Positions 37,601 through 49,495 of a DNA stretch of 64,000 bases are shown here, one piece after another (the first letter of the stretch is position 1; the number at the start of each line of letters is the position of its first letter). Source of the stretch: Nymphaea colorata (taxonomy: Eukaryota; Streptophyta; Magnoliopsida; Nymphaeales; Nymphaeaceae); assembly GCF_008831285.2 (NCBI RefSeq), contig NC_045145.1, positions 19,298,040 to 19,362,039 on the forward strand. The letters are read 5' to 3'. A model generated the notes under the pieces. The model worked only from the letters and a program-made list of their open reading frames with translations, was not told the DNA's origin and searched no databases. The position numbers were made by a program, and so were the translations under genes.

Positions 37601-38204
37601 ATGAAAAAATTGATGCTACGAGAGCCATTTATTTTGGCTTATTGTAAAAACACTATGAAAACCCAAACAATGATCAACTTAATATCTATTCTGCATCAAC
37701 TTATCCTTAAAATCATATTGGTAAGGTTACATTTAAAAAAAATAAATAAATATCATATTTAAAGGGTTTGATTTTTGTTCTTGACCTATTGGCCTGGTTT
37801 CTATCACTCATTATAAATATATGTGTGTGTGTGTTTTCAAATAAGCCCCCCAATGTTTTAAGTTATTTTCTCATAAATTTGACTACATGCATTGATGGAT
37901 GCGCAATTCAGAAAATCATTCTAAAAAGAAAGATTTTCCAATATTAGTTCAAACTTTACGCATAAGCGAAGCTGAAACCGTTAACCTTTACATCACCTTA
38001 AAATCTGATCTATGCATCAAAGTTTACATTTTCTCCTCATATTGTAAGACATCTACAATTCTTCCGCATGTTTTAATTTGACAAAAACATACTCAACCTA
38101 GGTAGCCAGATTGAGGAGTACGTAGGTTGGCATGCCTTATAAGTAAAACTATCTCAAAACTGTCAGTTAATCCAGAGGTTCATCATTCATGGTCTAAAGT
38201 GAAT

Positions 38205-38208
<4 letters not shown>
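31634..38208. other. gene-poor stretch upstream of the response regulator
   Basis: The first few hundred bases are the response regulator's leader and promoter side (pyrimidine-rich at 31640-31680). Beyond that no gene can be supported. A TA-rich patch lies at 34192-34224. A GC-rich island at about 36055-36300 has frames open on both strands, without a known domain. The frames at 32261-32461 (minus), 33335-33655 (plus) and 35418-35615 (minus) have no motif I recognise. The segment from 36420 to 38208 is very AT-rich and featureless. Confidence 0.4.

Positions 38209-38273
<65 letters not shown>
38209..38273. repeat. compound (TA)n(GA)n microsatellite
   Basis: TA repeats to 38249 pass directly into GA repeats to 38273. 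Intergenic. It shares its junction and orientation with two other loci in the window. Confidence 0.95.
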
Positions 38274-41200
38274 TTGGTAGGTATCAAACTCTTAGGTGCT
38301 AAACCGTAAGTTATCAATGGATGATTGAGAGAAAAAACAAGGAAAAAATCTGTCAACTAAGTTTAAATGTCTAATGCAGAGTCATGGTGTTGTCTCCCGA
38401 GGGGGTAGATCATAAGGATGAATAAAAGGATGAATAAGTGGAATAGGAGTCAGTTTGTAAGAAAATTTAAATCTTAATTAGACTGAATTTCATATTTTGA
38501 TCCAAGATAATCATGCTGATCCCATAGGTAGTGTTCGAAAAACGGTTGGTGTGGATGTCGATAGAACGTAATACGAACGTAGCGCATTCAATTCGGAGGA
38601 GTCACAAGCCAAGGTTTAGTGGAAGCCTTAGATTTGTTTCATGTTTCTGTGAAAAGGAGAATTAAATTTTCTTAGTTTAAATGGGAAGGAAAAGCAACCG
38701 AGAGAAAGAGAAAGGAAGAAAACAATGTACTCATTTCAGATACCGTGATGTTAAAATGAAAAAAAATCAAGAGAAAATTAACGTTTTTGTTTTCCGTGCT
38801 CCTAAGTGAGGTTCTTGGTGTTACGCATTTTTTTTTAACAAATTTAATCACACAGATCGATGTTGAATGTTGGAAAATACGAAAGAGAAGATCATAAAAA
38901 ACCAAATGTTTAGATTAGATTTTATGAGTTGAGAAAGCGAAAATTATTAATCTGTAAACCTATATGAACTCCGATTTATACGCTCGAGTCTCATGATTGT
39001 TTCTCATGAATTTCATCAGGAGGAAGCTAAAAACGTTAATTTCTGAAATTTTATATAATTTGGATAGTGTTGACAACTCTCTGTCAACGGCTACCTCGCT
39101 GCTCTGGCGAAGATCTGGGCTTAGCTCTCTGAGACGATTCTCTTTCTGAGGCGTTTGATTTGATGTGGTTGGTCGGCCACCCTCCCAACAGCCCATCCTG
39201 TGGCGAGCTGCAGCAGAATATTTTGAAGCATGGATTTGACAAGCGCCCGTGTCAATTATGAAGCTCAGCAGCACCAGCAAACACATTTATTCCTGATCAT
39301 GGCGGATCTCCGCATTTGGGCAGGAAGGTAGCCGTCGATCTCCAACTCACCATGAATTTCTGAAAGATACGGTCCGACCTGCCCACTCAGCTTGCTTGGA
39401 GCACAATAATGTACGCGCTTCCGACCAAAAGCTGGATTTGACTTGATTTTCTTGTCTCTTGCCATTGAGATCGTGGCCGTTGATGGACATGGAGGACGGT
39501 GTAGTGTGCAGTTGAATCAGAGGTTTCTGCATTCATGGCCTTCTGCGAGATCATCGACACCCTCTCAGCTGATAAATTTATCTGAAAAATCACCTTTCAG
39601 CAGAGATCTGGAATCTTTATCATATTTGATCAACACCTGTCCTTCGCCATATCAGGAGGCAACAAGCATGGGTGCATTTGTTCAAAAAGCCAGACCTGAG
39701 AGATCCGGCTTGTACACCTTGATATTGATAGAGAAGCACGCGAAATAAAGAAAAGGATTCAGGTACCAAACACAGCGCTTTCTTTGTTGATGTGTTACCG
39801 ACTTTCAGCAGCATTGCATCATCAAGTTCACAACTTATCGCATCAAAGAACTTTCTGAAAGTAACATTTTACAATGGGAGAATTTAAGGGTACGATGGCT
39901 CATGCAAACCACACCAAGAACTTCTCAGAATTAGGGCTGATCATCACCGGTTAGCTTGCTTTTTAAATAAGGGTTTCGTTTATATTAAATAAAAAAGTTG
40001 TATTGACCATGGCCGGTGGAAATCCTCTGCAATTAATCTGGTGGAAGTCTGCCTAACCGCAGCTTGCCTGTGGAAAAAACAATCCTAAAAATGACACTCA
40101 GAAAGCGAGTGAGTTCAGTACTAATCCCACCTTATGATGTTGGTGGGAGAACATGTGCCTTTTTCCGTTTCTCACCCACCGGTTGGATCTGCTTTTCCAG
40201 GTGAATATCACGTTTTTGTTGTTTTTGATCTTGGTGGGTTCGCAATAGCTGCAGATACCACGTAGCAGAAAATGCTGAAATCAGGTCCACATAACGTCAA
40301 TGTGTTGGGTTGGGAAGCATTGTCGCCTGCCCAGCCACCTGAAACTACCTGCTCCCTTCCACCAGTCAAGTGTAGGAAGATGACCACAAGCCGGATTTTG
40401 AGATTGCCGCTTAGTTCCCTTCTTTTATCAAATTCCGGCAGTGCATATGCTCTTTCTTCTTTCCTTAACAAAGAAAACTGTTGGAGTTGGAAGGCCTGGA
40501 TGTAACGATGTAAAGCTCTTAGGTGAAAGTTCATTATACTCTTTGAGAATCTTTAACATTAGTGGCTTAGAGGTGCTCTGCCCCATAACGGACCAACTTC
40601 TTTGCACTTGTTGATGACACGCCTGCCGGTTGGGTGAATGAAAATTGACATGAGCACAGCCACGCACACACAGACTCTCTCTGTCACTCTTGCTAACAGC
40701 GGTGGAGACCGTTCTACTGGGATTCAGATACAAGATTTAATTGTGAGATATCCTGTTGTTTTGTAGTCTGTTGTTAAGGCATGGGGCTGGAGCTTACTCT
40801 TAATTTGAAAAAAAGCAAAATTAAACAGCGAAAGGAAGTTGGGTTTCCTTCAAAATTTAAAATTTCATCTGGTGCTTGGATGCACTGTCCGGAAGAGTGA
40901 AACAAGTGATACTGCAGTTCATTGTCCGATACTCCGATGGCATCATACTTTACTTTTCTGGATATCTCCAAATTCTGAACGTTGCACAATCACCTGTAGT
41001 AGATGCAGGAAGTGGAACCAGAAGAGGAGAAGTGAGGCATCGGGGCCTCTAAAGATTTCCATCATTGATATCAGTACTTAGAATGAAAAACAAAATTTTT
41101 ATACAAAATGGAAACTTTTCAATATACAATGTCAGTGGACATGAGCCAGTGAACAAGATCCCATGAAGTTGGGATAACAAGCGTTAGTTCATAGTTTCTT

Positions 41201-41575
41201 CATCACACTAGAATAGGGAATACAGTGAGCGTGAAGGTCTGCAGTTGCTTCTCCAACATCATTTCCCATGTTCAGATGCCCAATATGAGATATCGAGGAT
41301 TAACAAGCCAAATGCTTGTTGGCAGAAAGATGCCATGAAAGCTTGCTCCCTCAAGTAGGTCGAAGAGGTGGCGTTCATATTAACAATTCATAAGCAAAAG
41401 AACCATAATACAGCCAGGAATACTGGTGAAATAACCCACCAGAAATAATATTCACAAAACTTTTTAACAAGCTGGTATAAAATCATACCATCTTCGCCAT
41501 TTTTCTTTCCCATGTTAGTCATTTTCAAGCTCTCAGAAGATCTCCAACCAATAGAAGCATTGCAAAATCGCAGCA
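38274..41575. other. gene-poor stretch and presumed 3' region of the amidohydrolase gene
   Basis: The right part (about 41380-41575) is the likely 3' UTR of the minus-strand amidohydrolase. Minus-strand frames at 39265-39593 and 40428-40733 have moderately protein-like composition but I cannot assign them to a family or join them by splice sites. They may be fragments of a decayed gene or mobile element. Confidence 0.35.
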
Positions 41576-44500
41576 TTATGCGTGCTCATCCAAGTATTTT
41601 TCAGCTATTGCAGCATGAAAAGCAGCACCAATTGGGAGTGCATCTTCATCAATGGTAAAATATGGTGAATGACCAGAATGAGTTGAACCCAGTGTCTCAT
41701 TCCTTATGCCTATGTAATAAAAAGCTGCTGGAATCACCTCCGAGTAAAAAGAGAAGTCTTCAGCTCCCATCATGGGAAGCACCACCTTATATTTCTCAGG
41801 ACCCACTATGTCAGCGGCCACATTCCTAACATGTCGATCCATACTGATGTCATTGACTGTTGGAGGATATATCCTTCCTTCTTTCTCAAAGAAATCCACA
41901 ACTGCTGTGCATCTGTACACCTCAGCCTGCCCTACAATTACCTGCAAGACAGAGCAGCAGGAACTGAGAGCGTGTTCCACACAACGGTTACTCAAAATAG
42001 TCAAGAAGCAGAAGGGTCATGAGGCTATGAAACAGCCTTGGTGATACACCTCCTTACCTTTTCAATCCTATGCCGGAGATTATAGAAGCTTTCACTGGAA
42101 AATGCCCGGAAAGTGCCTCCTAAAATAACAGAGTCAGGAATTATGTTGAGGCTGTCACCTCCTTCAAACGATGCCACTGAGACAACCTACGAACCCAGGT
42201 GCAAGGAAATCAATGACAATAAGATCTAAGAGTACTAGCAAACAGGTATCTACTCTGTACAGTCCAAAAGCAAGCATCACAGGCATGTCAGCAACGACAT
42301 TACGTGAAAAAAGGTGGCTATAATATTTTTCATTGCGAAGCCTGTTTGTAAGTATTTTACGACGCAAAGGCATTTTGTTATCCTTGCTGCTTGAAGGTTC
42401 TACAAAGAACAAACCTCAACATATTTTAGCATGAATATGAACAAATAAAATTGAACTTGGACATGTTTTCACAAATTAAGTGTAATTTACTTCGCAAAGT
42501 TGTTCATAGCTGACATCTTGAGTGCTCAAGACATCTGTTTCATGAATGTTCTTTTAAGTAGTTAATGGCACATCATCCTTCAGAAGGTAAATGCGCTCTC
42601 TTCTTCTCTATTGTTGAGAGATCAATTTTCTAGGTTGGACAAAACATATATTCAGTGATCTTGTATCATAGGCATTATTCAGAGAAACAGACAAGAAGAA
42701 AGAATCCCTAGGTACACAAGGTGAGGTGCGAGCGATGATTTTTTATGATAATGAGAATCTGCAACTCAATTTTTTGCATATAATTGGCAGCTGAAACGAT
42801 TGTGTTGCTAGCTTGCCTAATGACACCATGAAATTAATTTTTCTACTTTCTCAGGCAAATCTGTCAATCTACATTTACTTATCCAAAGAATTTGAGAAAT
42901 TTTAGCCTTTTCTTTTCAACATGCTAACCCCATGAAAATTTTCTTGTAACCCTACAAAATTACAGATGCATGTACTGTTGTTATACAAAAAACTTCAGAA
43001 TTTTCATCTGTCCACCTAAGTAAAGGAAAAATTGGAACTTTACATACATAAAATTAGAAGAATAGCCATTCTACTGAACACATTTCAGTTTTTAATTTAC
43101 TCAAGAAAAAGAAATAATTAGGATCCACACGTCTGAAATATCTTGCAAAGCTTCGATAGATGTTTCAATACTAATATCTTTATCATGGTTGCAATAGCTA
43201 GCTGGTTGTCGTATGCAAGTGAATTATCAGGTGGTCTTATGCAACTTGGAGACCAAATATAAAAGAGCAAGTAATAATAATACTCAAAATCAACAGGGTA
43301 ACTGCATTTGAGATGGGAACCTGTGCATCCAGAGGATTTGCTTCACGAGAGACAAGGCTTTGCAAGCTAATTACTGCAGAAGATGCAGCTAAAACAGGGT
43401 CAATCGAATGATGTGGAATACCCGCATGACCACCTTTTCCTGTGATGACTGCTCTAAAGAATCCACAGCCAGCAAGTAATGGCCCAGGCCTGGATCCAAT
43501 TACAGCAGTAGGATGCTGGTGTGACACATGAACAGCAAATATAGCCTCTACATTTTCAAGCGCACCATCCTCAATCATGCGTTTAGCACCTATACCTGCT
43601 TCTTCAGCAGGCTGGAAAAGAAGTACAGCCGTTCCCTGCATTGAACAGAAAATAAGTACAGGCACATAATTACATATATTTGCAACTGCAACAAAGAAGA
43701 TGGGAAAAATCGAATAGCCAACACCATGCTACCAAAAGTTCATATGGCATAAATGGAGACATTCAAGTTCATAAAACATTCCAAAAGGAACACATAGAAC
43801 CAACTCCAAGAGGAACACATAAAACCAACTCCAAGAGCCACTTGAAGGGCAATCCCATGTAGAACCGTCAATTAACTAAACAAACAAATATTTAACATGT
43901 ACCCCAAGACTAAACAACCAAATTACTTCTAAGAAAAACATTCAAAACAGATCTAGGCTGGCCTCTTTTGGACAGAATAGCCAAAGCTCCTTCACGTTTC
44001 TTTCGATAATCCAAGGATGCCGAACCTAATTGCCAAACTTTACTGAAAAGGTAAGCAGCTAACATCGGGTAAGGAAAAAGGAAAGGTAGAGAAAGAGGAT
44101 AACAGGCAAAAGGATGAGGATAACAGACAAAAGGATGAAAGTTGCAGTAGCAGAAGCTTGGGTTACTACTGTTTTTGCCAAATAAGAAAGGAAATCTAAA
44201 CCAGGAATTCATTTATTGATCAAATTTACACACTACAAATACCAAAATACCAACATAAGCCCCCAGATTCATGTAGTACAGAAAACCCATGTCATGCACA
44301 TATGAAAGTACCGCCACTCAAGATTCCTTCCCAGGAAAATAATATAGAAGCTTTGGTAAGACTAGAAAGCAAAAGGAAACAAAAAGGATCGAAGAAATAC
44401 AACCAAAATCATCAGAAGCTAGTTGCAACAAAATGTATCTCAGTCTAACCATCTGTACACTTTTGTGGACTCTTCATTATCTTAGAAATCTATCAAAACC

Positions 44501-46826
44501 ATGTCTCTCTTGACTGTTTGTTGGTTAGTTAGAATGAACCACAAACTAGTTTTGCATTGCATATGGAGTGTTCTACAGGTAAAGTCTATATCCAAACATG
44601 CAGAAGATAATGTGAAATGTGCTTGAGATTTATAAACACAAAGAAATGGGAAAAGGAGAAACGCCAAGTCAGTGGAGTAAATGCTGATATCTTGTAGAAA
44701 AACCTGCAGATGATGCTCCCGCTTCTTCAATATATCTGCAGCTCCGAGAAGCATTGCTACGTGTGCATCATGCCCACAAGCATGCATTTTGCCTGCAACC
44801 TTGCTTTTGTGCTCCCAATCAACAGCCTCCTGCATTCAAATACCTGACACCTTGAGACCACGTAAACTTAAAACCAGGAAACCAAAACTGATTACCATAT
44901 GCAGCTCCATATAATAGGAAAGAAAGTTGACCCCTAGTGGATCTGCAATCATTTAGGAAACTTCAATGATAGTTACAAAGAAAACTAATGGATATACATC
45001 ACAAAGATCATCTTGACATGATTTGTGTGAGATGTCTATTGTCTACCATCATGGTATGGTCCATTTAAGAATGTAAACTGAGGGTCTGAAAGACGAACTT
45101 TTGCTTGTACTATCTGTTGAAGACATAACTTTATTTTCACATTCAGCCTGCAACTCTCACTAAACAAACTGTCAAAGAATTTGAGTGTCTAGGTTCCCTC
45201 TTTGTTCACTGACAAGGGGATTGCAGTCCTTACTCAGAGAGAGACAGAGAGAGAGAACACAAATGCTTGTGCATGCCTAAAGATGTATATACGTGCTTGT
45301 TCGTGTACTCATGTATGGAAGCATCGATATACACCTATACTTATGTATCTTTTAAATGTAACAACATCAACGTAGCTAGTTTACAGAAACAGGTAGACTT
45401 GAGTGCCCACACGTTTGTGTTTGTGTGCGCTTCTGTAAGCATCTGTGCTTGTGGATGCAGGTTCACTGCGTCTCAATTTCATCATATACTTAGATTTGAA
45501 TTACGCACAAAGTGATTCAGACTCTGATTCTACTAGAGTACTACTGTATTTGCAACTCCACACTGTGTCCATAAGGTAGACAAAAATTAGTCTGCACTTT
45601 TAACATTACCTAGAAAAGAAAGTGTAAAAGAGAAGCAAATTTGTGCCTGCAACGTTGTGTGTGCATCACTTGATCTCTTGGTAATAACCATTATAGCATG
45701 CTAGCATGGCTCAATCTACCCAGATGATAAAGTACCTCATCATAAAATCCTAGACTTAGCCATTGAAGACCAGATCTGTTATTAAAACATAATGTATGCC
45801 GCCATATATCGTTATATGGTGTCATGCCACAAGGTCTGGTCGTCTAGCAGCACCATAGAACCAACACGACAGTCATGCAGCTGGCTGCCTAAACAGTTAA
45901 ACCCTTACTTGTCGGTTTCAAGTTTGCATTAGTTGGAGTGCTAACACAATCGATCTGAACGTCAAAGATGCCTTGTCAAAGAGGCAAAATTCCAAATCTC
46001 AGAGGCGGAAAAATTTGAGAGAGGCAAGGCTTGACAAAATCATTCGAATGTTGGTTCTGGAAAACCATCTAGTTAAATAGAAAAACAAAGGAAAAAGAAG
46101 TTCAGAAAAAGGATAAGTTAACAATTCCAAATAAAACGAGGTGAGAATAAAATATAACTATACAGTGAAAAAGGCGACAAAGTTTATTTTATAGGGACCG
46201 TATCTGCATTTTCCCCTTTCACGGATCAGACAAACGATTTTCACGTTATTTTCCTCGTTCTATGTCTCTCTCTCTCTCTCTCTCTGTCGCTCGCTGCTCG
46301 CACACTCAAAAAACAGAGGAAGAGAGAACAGAGGATGACAAGGGGCCCCGAATTCTCCATATAATAATCCTGGGACGTCGTTGAGGAAGTTCACCTGAAT
46401 CGGCAGCGCATCCATGTCCGCTCTGAGACCAACAAAGGGCGGGCCGCCGGTCCCGATGGTCGCCACGACGCCTGTCTCCGCCAGCGGCCACCGGTAGTCC
46501 ACTCCCATCCTGTCGAGCTCCTCCCTGATGAGCCTACTCGTCTCGAACTCTTCGTACGCCAGCTCCGGGCTCTCATGTATCCTCCGTCTCAGCCCCTTGA
46601 TCCGCCGCACCGTGTCCGGGTGCTGTGCCAGTGACAGTATCTCCCTGGCGTAGTCACTCTTTCCGTCACGCCCATGCGCCCCCAAGTTGGGCGCGGCGGA
46701 TACACGGAGCAAGCTGTAGTTTCTGTTCCTTCCCTCTAAGCAGGACTTCAATTCCGTGCCATAGGCTCCAGCAACCAGCAACCAGACCATAGAGAGCAAA
46801 AAAAGCAAAGAAGAAGAAGAAGCCAT
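41576..46826 (-). CDS. ILL6: IAA/JA-amino acid conjugate hydrolase, ILR1-like 6 type, 5 exons, 455 aa
   Basis: M20D metallo-amidohydrolase that releases hormone from amino-acid conjugates. Arabidopsis ILL6 is implicated in turnover of jasmonoyl-isoleucine and related conjugates. Exons on the minus strand: 46826-46395, 44829-44704, 43635-43321, 42186-42058, 41941-41576. All junctions are GT-AG and all fall between codons. A signal peptide ([20 protein letters not shown]) supports the start at 46826 over the upstream in-frame ATG at 46889. Metal-site motifs: [12 protein letters not shown] (end of exon 1), HACGHDAH with C162 and H164, QPAEEAG with E197 and E198, [10 protein letters not shown], and the final [16 protein letters not shown]. 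The dimerisation lid is in exon 3-4 ([15 protein letters not shown] to GGTFRAF). [20 protein letters not shown] and AILL-type [14 protein letters not shown] match ILL6 best among the family. The tail ends EKYLDEHA, without a clear KDEL/HDEL retention signal. Introns are 0.1-1.6 kb and hold only short local repeats. Confidence 0.94.
43786..43835. repeat. 25-bp tandem duplication in amidohydrolase intron 2
   Basis: AGGAACACATAGAACC-type unit at 43786-43810 is repeated at 43811-43835 with one difference. Intronic and small. Confidence 0.85.
44096..44137. repeat. 21-bp tandem duplication in amidohydrolase intron 2
   Basis: AGGATAACAGGCAAAAGGATG at 44096-44116 is followed directly by a copy with one base changed at 44117-44137. 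Confidence 0.85.
46261..46286. repeat. (TC)n microsatellite in amidohydrolase intron 1
   Basis: TCTCTCTC run, about 12 units, roughly 110 bp after the exon 1 donor on the gene strand, where it reads as GA repeats. Confidence 0.85.
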
Positions 46827-46934
46827 TAGGTGGGGGTGGGGGGGAGGAGGAAGAAGGAACAGAGAGAAAAAGGAGGTCCCCAACTGCAATTCTGAGAAGG
46901 GAAAGGCCGGAGAGGACTCTGGACGCTGCCAAGG

Positions 46935-46943
46935 CTTAAATAG
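46935..46943 (-). promoter_or_regulatory. candidate TATA box of the amidohydrolase gene
   Basis: On the minus strand CTATTTAAG lies about 110 bp upstream of the chosen start codon, a normal TATA distance for a leader of about 75-80 nt. It is the best TATA-like motif in the region. It would put the upstream in-frame ATG at 46889 close to or inside the leader. Confidence 0.45.
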
Positions 46944-46944
46944 A

Positions 46945-47260
46945 AAGGAAAGAGCAGGTGGTCGTCCAACCCCTATGCTTCCGTGTAGGAGAAACCGAGA
47001 AAATAAAAGTCCTCACCTTTTCCTCGTGCTTGAATGCCCAAAAGCAGAGAGAGAGAGGAGGAAAAGAGGAAGGAGAAATTGGAGGAGAACGCCAGAGATG
47101 GGGCCGGCATCCTCGCGTCATCGTCACGGAATCCGCTGCTTATCTCCACCGCGTGAAAAATTCGGACTGCCGATTCGTCCTCACTGGCCATTAACTACTG
47201 GCACTGCTGTCCTTTTCCCCTTCTTGTTACTAACCTTGCTCCTCTCTCTTCTATATATAC

Positions 47261-47297
<37 letters not shown>

Positions 47298-49353
47298 GTG
47301 GCAGATTACAGCCCGGCTATTGTGTTCAGAAGATTACTGCCCCGCTATTGTGTTCAGAAATTCCATTCATACCTTCGTGTTAATGGGATTTTCTTGGACA
47401 AGACAAGCCAGTAAGCATTTTGCAGGCAAGTGGAGCTAACAGGCCTTCAACTTGTGCCGACCAGGAGCATGCATCCTGGTAGGTGAGTCAGCTTAGCTTT
47501 TGAAGAATCAAATGCTTTCTTTTGGACATATTTAATAGGAATCTGCCTTAACTGTAGGTCGCCAATTAAAGAGAAAAAAAAATCAATCTTAATATTGAAG
47601 CTAAGAAAAACGTCTCTTGAGCCGTAATTTTCATGAGAAAATATTATTCTTTCAGGGAACACGCAATCCTCGTCAAGGTTCAGTAGAAAAACGTCCGTTT
47701 CAGCGACTCCGCATCCATACGTAGATCAACCATTTCCTTACGAAACACAGTGAGAAGAAGGGAGGGAAGTTACCGTACTACACTTTCTTTTAAGCACATG
47801 GTGAAGTCCCATCGTTTTCAAATCATAGAGAGGCACTCCACCCTGCTCAGTGCTCATCTCCATGATTCTTATACTGTTTCAACGAATCCATGGCCTGGAG
47901 AGGGAGGAAAGAGAGATGCCCAACTTCTGCTCTTCTTCCACCATTGGTACCAACAAGAAAAAAAGTGAAGGATGGAAGACAAATTCTTTGAAATCGTGAA
48001 TATATCATGGAATATGGCAACGAAGACCATGATTAAATCATTAAGGGTTCGCTGGGTGTCGATTCCACCATTCAAGTGAGATCGGCACTCCGATTTTGAA
48101 AAAGGAAAATTCATACTGCTAATCAATAGTGGAAATAAATCCACGAATTTTAAAGACGAAATTGGGATTTGTTTCCTGGATTGCAATCCCACCGTGGGAG
48201 GTGCGGTTCTAATTCACCCCTTGGCCCTTATAGTTTACACCATTTTCTTCTCCTCTTCGTCCCTCTTTGTCCATCTCTCTCTCTCTTCTTCCTGCATCTC
48301 GTCCTGATTTCACCTCTGCAAGGCACAAAAACCAGTAAACCAATGGCGCTAGGACTGATCTGCCAAATCCGCACCCCCCCTCTCTTTCTCTCTCTCGTCG
48401 CTTTCCGGCGTCCGTATGTGGTGGCTGCCGGTGACCTTCATCGTGAACGGCAGGCAACTTAACAGGGGCAAAACCAGACATTTTCCCATTTTCATGAGGC
48501 ACAAGCATATGTTAACAAATTTTCAATCGGCCATGAAACTGTGAACCGAGTCCTGTGAAGCTGTCATATATAACTGTAGTCAGATCCACCAAATTTAACC
48601 ACCAAATTAAGCACTCAGATTATGGGCTCTGTAGTGCATTCTTGGGGCGATGGGGCCGGTTGTGATCCCCTAATATTAGAATCCCATTATCCCTCCCAAT
48701 CATACACAAGGTGTTTCTGCGATATAGATAAAAATCCTTATCCCACTGACCCTGATGCCATCTTGGGGATAAGATTAGTCAATGCATCTCTCCCTGTGCA
48801 CTTTCAAAGATGGGACCTAAGCGAGAGGCGAGCTTCGCATGTGGAGAAAAGGGGATTGGAGGATGAGGCTGAGTTAACTAGAAAAACTTTTTCCACCGTA
48901 AAGGTGGGTCTTCTTCCCCAGTTGTCAAGAGGGCATGTCATTGGAAAGTAGGACATTATTTCCCATGACTGAAGAAGGCCCACCCATGGCCATGGCGGTA
49001 GGGTTGTATTGTCCTACATGATGGTGGGAGACGGTGCGTCCAAAAGCTCACATGAAAAGTGTGGTGGTAAGAAAAATTTGGAGGGAAGCCCCACCCGTGT
49101 CTCTATAGTGGACTTTTCACGTTGCGGCCGGCCGGCCTATTTGTTTCATCCACCACCAAAGCGAGATTGGTTGAACTTTTGCCGGAAACAACCACCGACG
49201 TCGGCGACGGCGCATCTATGTTCTTGGCCTTTTATATCAGTCGCATGGGTGGTTGATGCCGCCACATTCTTCTTTACTTTACATTGCGGTCTGCTGGGTG
49301 TCTCGTTTTGTCAGAAGGTAAAAGGTATAGAAGATAAACAACTTCAAAGGCCT
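46945..49353. other. upstream region of the amidohydrolase gene, no gene seen
   Basis: It contains a GA-rich patch (47046-47085) and a TA microsatellite (about 47251-47298). Open frames at 48169-48508 and 48622-48951 have no recognisable domain. Confidence 0.4.
47251..47298. repeat. (TA)n microsatellite
   Basis: TA dinucleotides with two small interruptions, about 430 bp upstream of the amidohydrolase start codon. A simple AT repeat without GA extension. Confidence 0.9.
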
Positions 49354-49495
49354 GAAGGAAGAGGAAGAGAAAGAGGAAGAGGGAGAGAGAGAGAGAGAAA
49401 GAGAAAGAGAAAGAGAAAGAGAAAGAGAAAGAGGAAGAGGGAGAGAGAGAGAGAGAGAGAGAAAGAGAAAGAGAAAGAGGAAGAGGAAGAGAAAG
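49354..49495. repeat. purine tract of GA and GAAGAG/AAAGAG units
   Basis: About 140 bases of almost pure A/G made of mixed GA, AGAAAG and GGAAGA units, with internal duplications of GGAAGAGGGAGAGAGAG. The open frames over it on both strands (Lys/Arg/Glu on plus, Ser/Leu/Phe on minus) are products of the repeat and not genes. Confidence 0.9.

Noticed and set aside
39265..40733. Minus-strand protein-like frames that might form a gene
   Set aside because: No family match and no splice pattern joining them; too weak to call.
46306..46932. Alternative minus-strand frames over amidohydrolase exon 1 and the upstream ATG at 46889
   Set aside because: The frame from 46826 gives a clean signal peptide and the ILL6 sequence; the others are off-frame, and the extra 21 residues upstream do not fit a signal peptide start.
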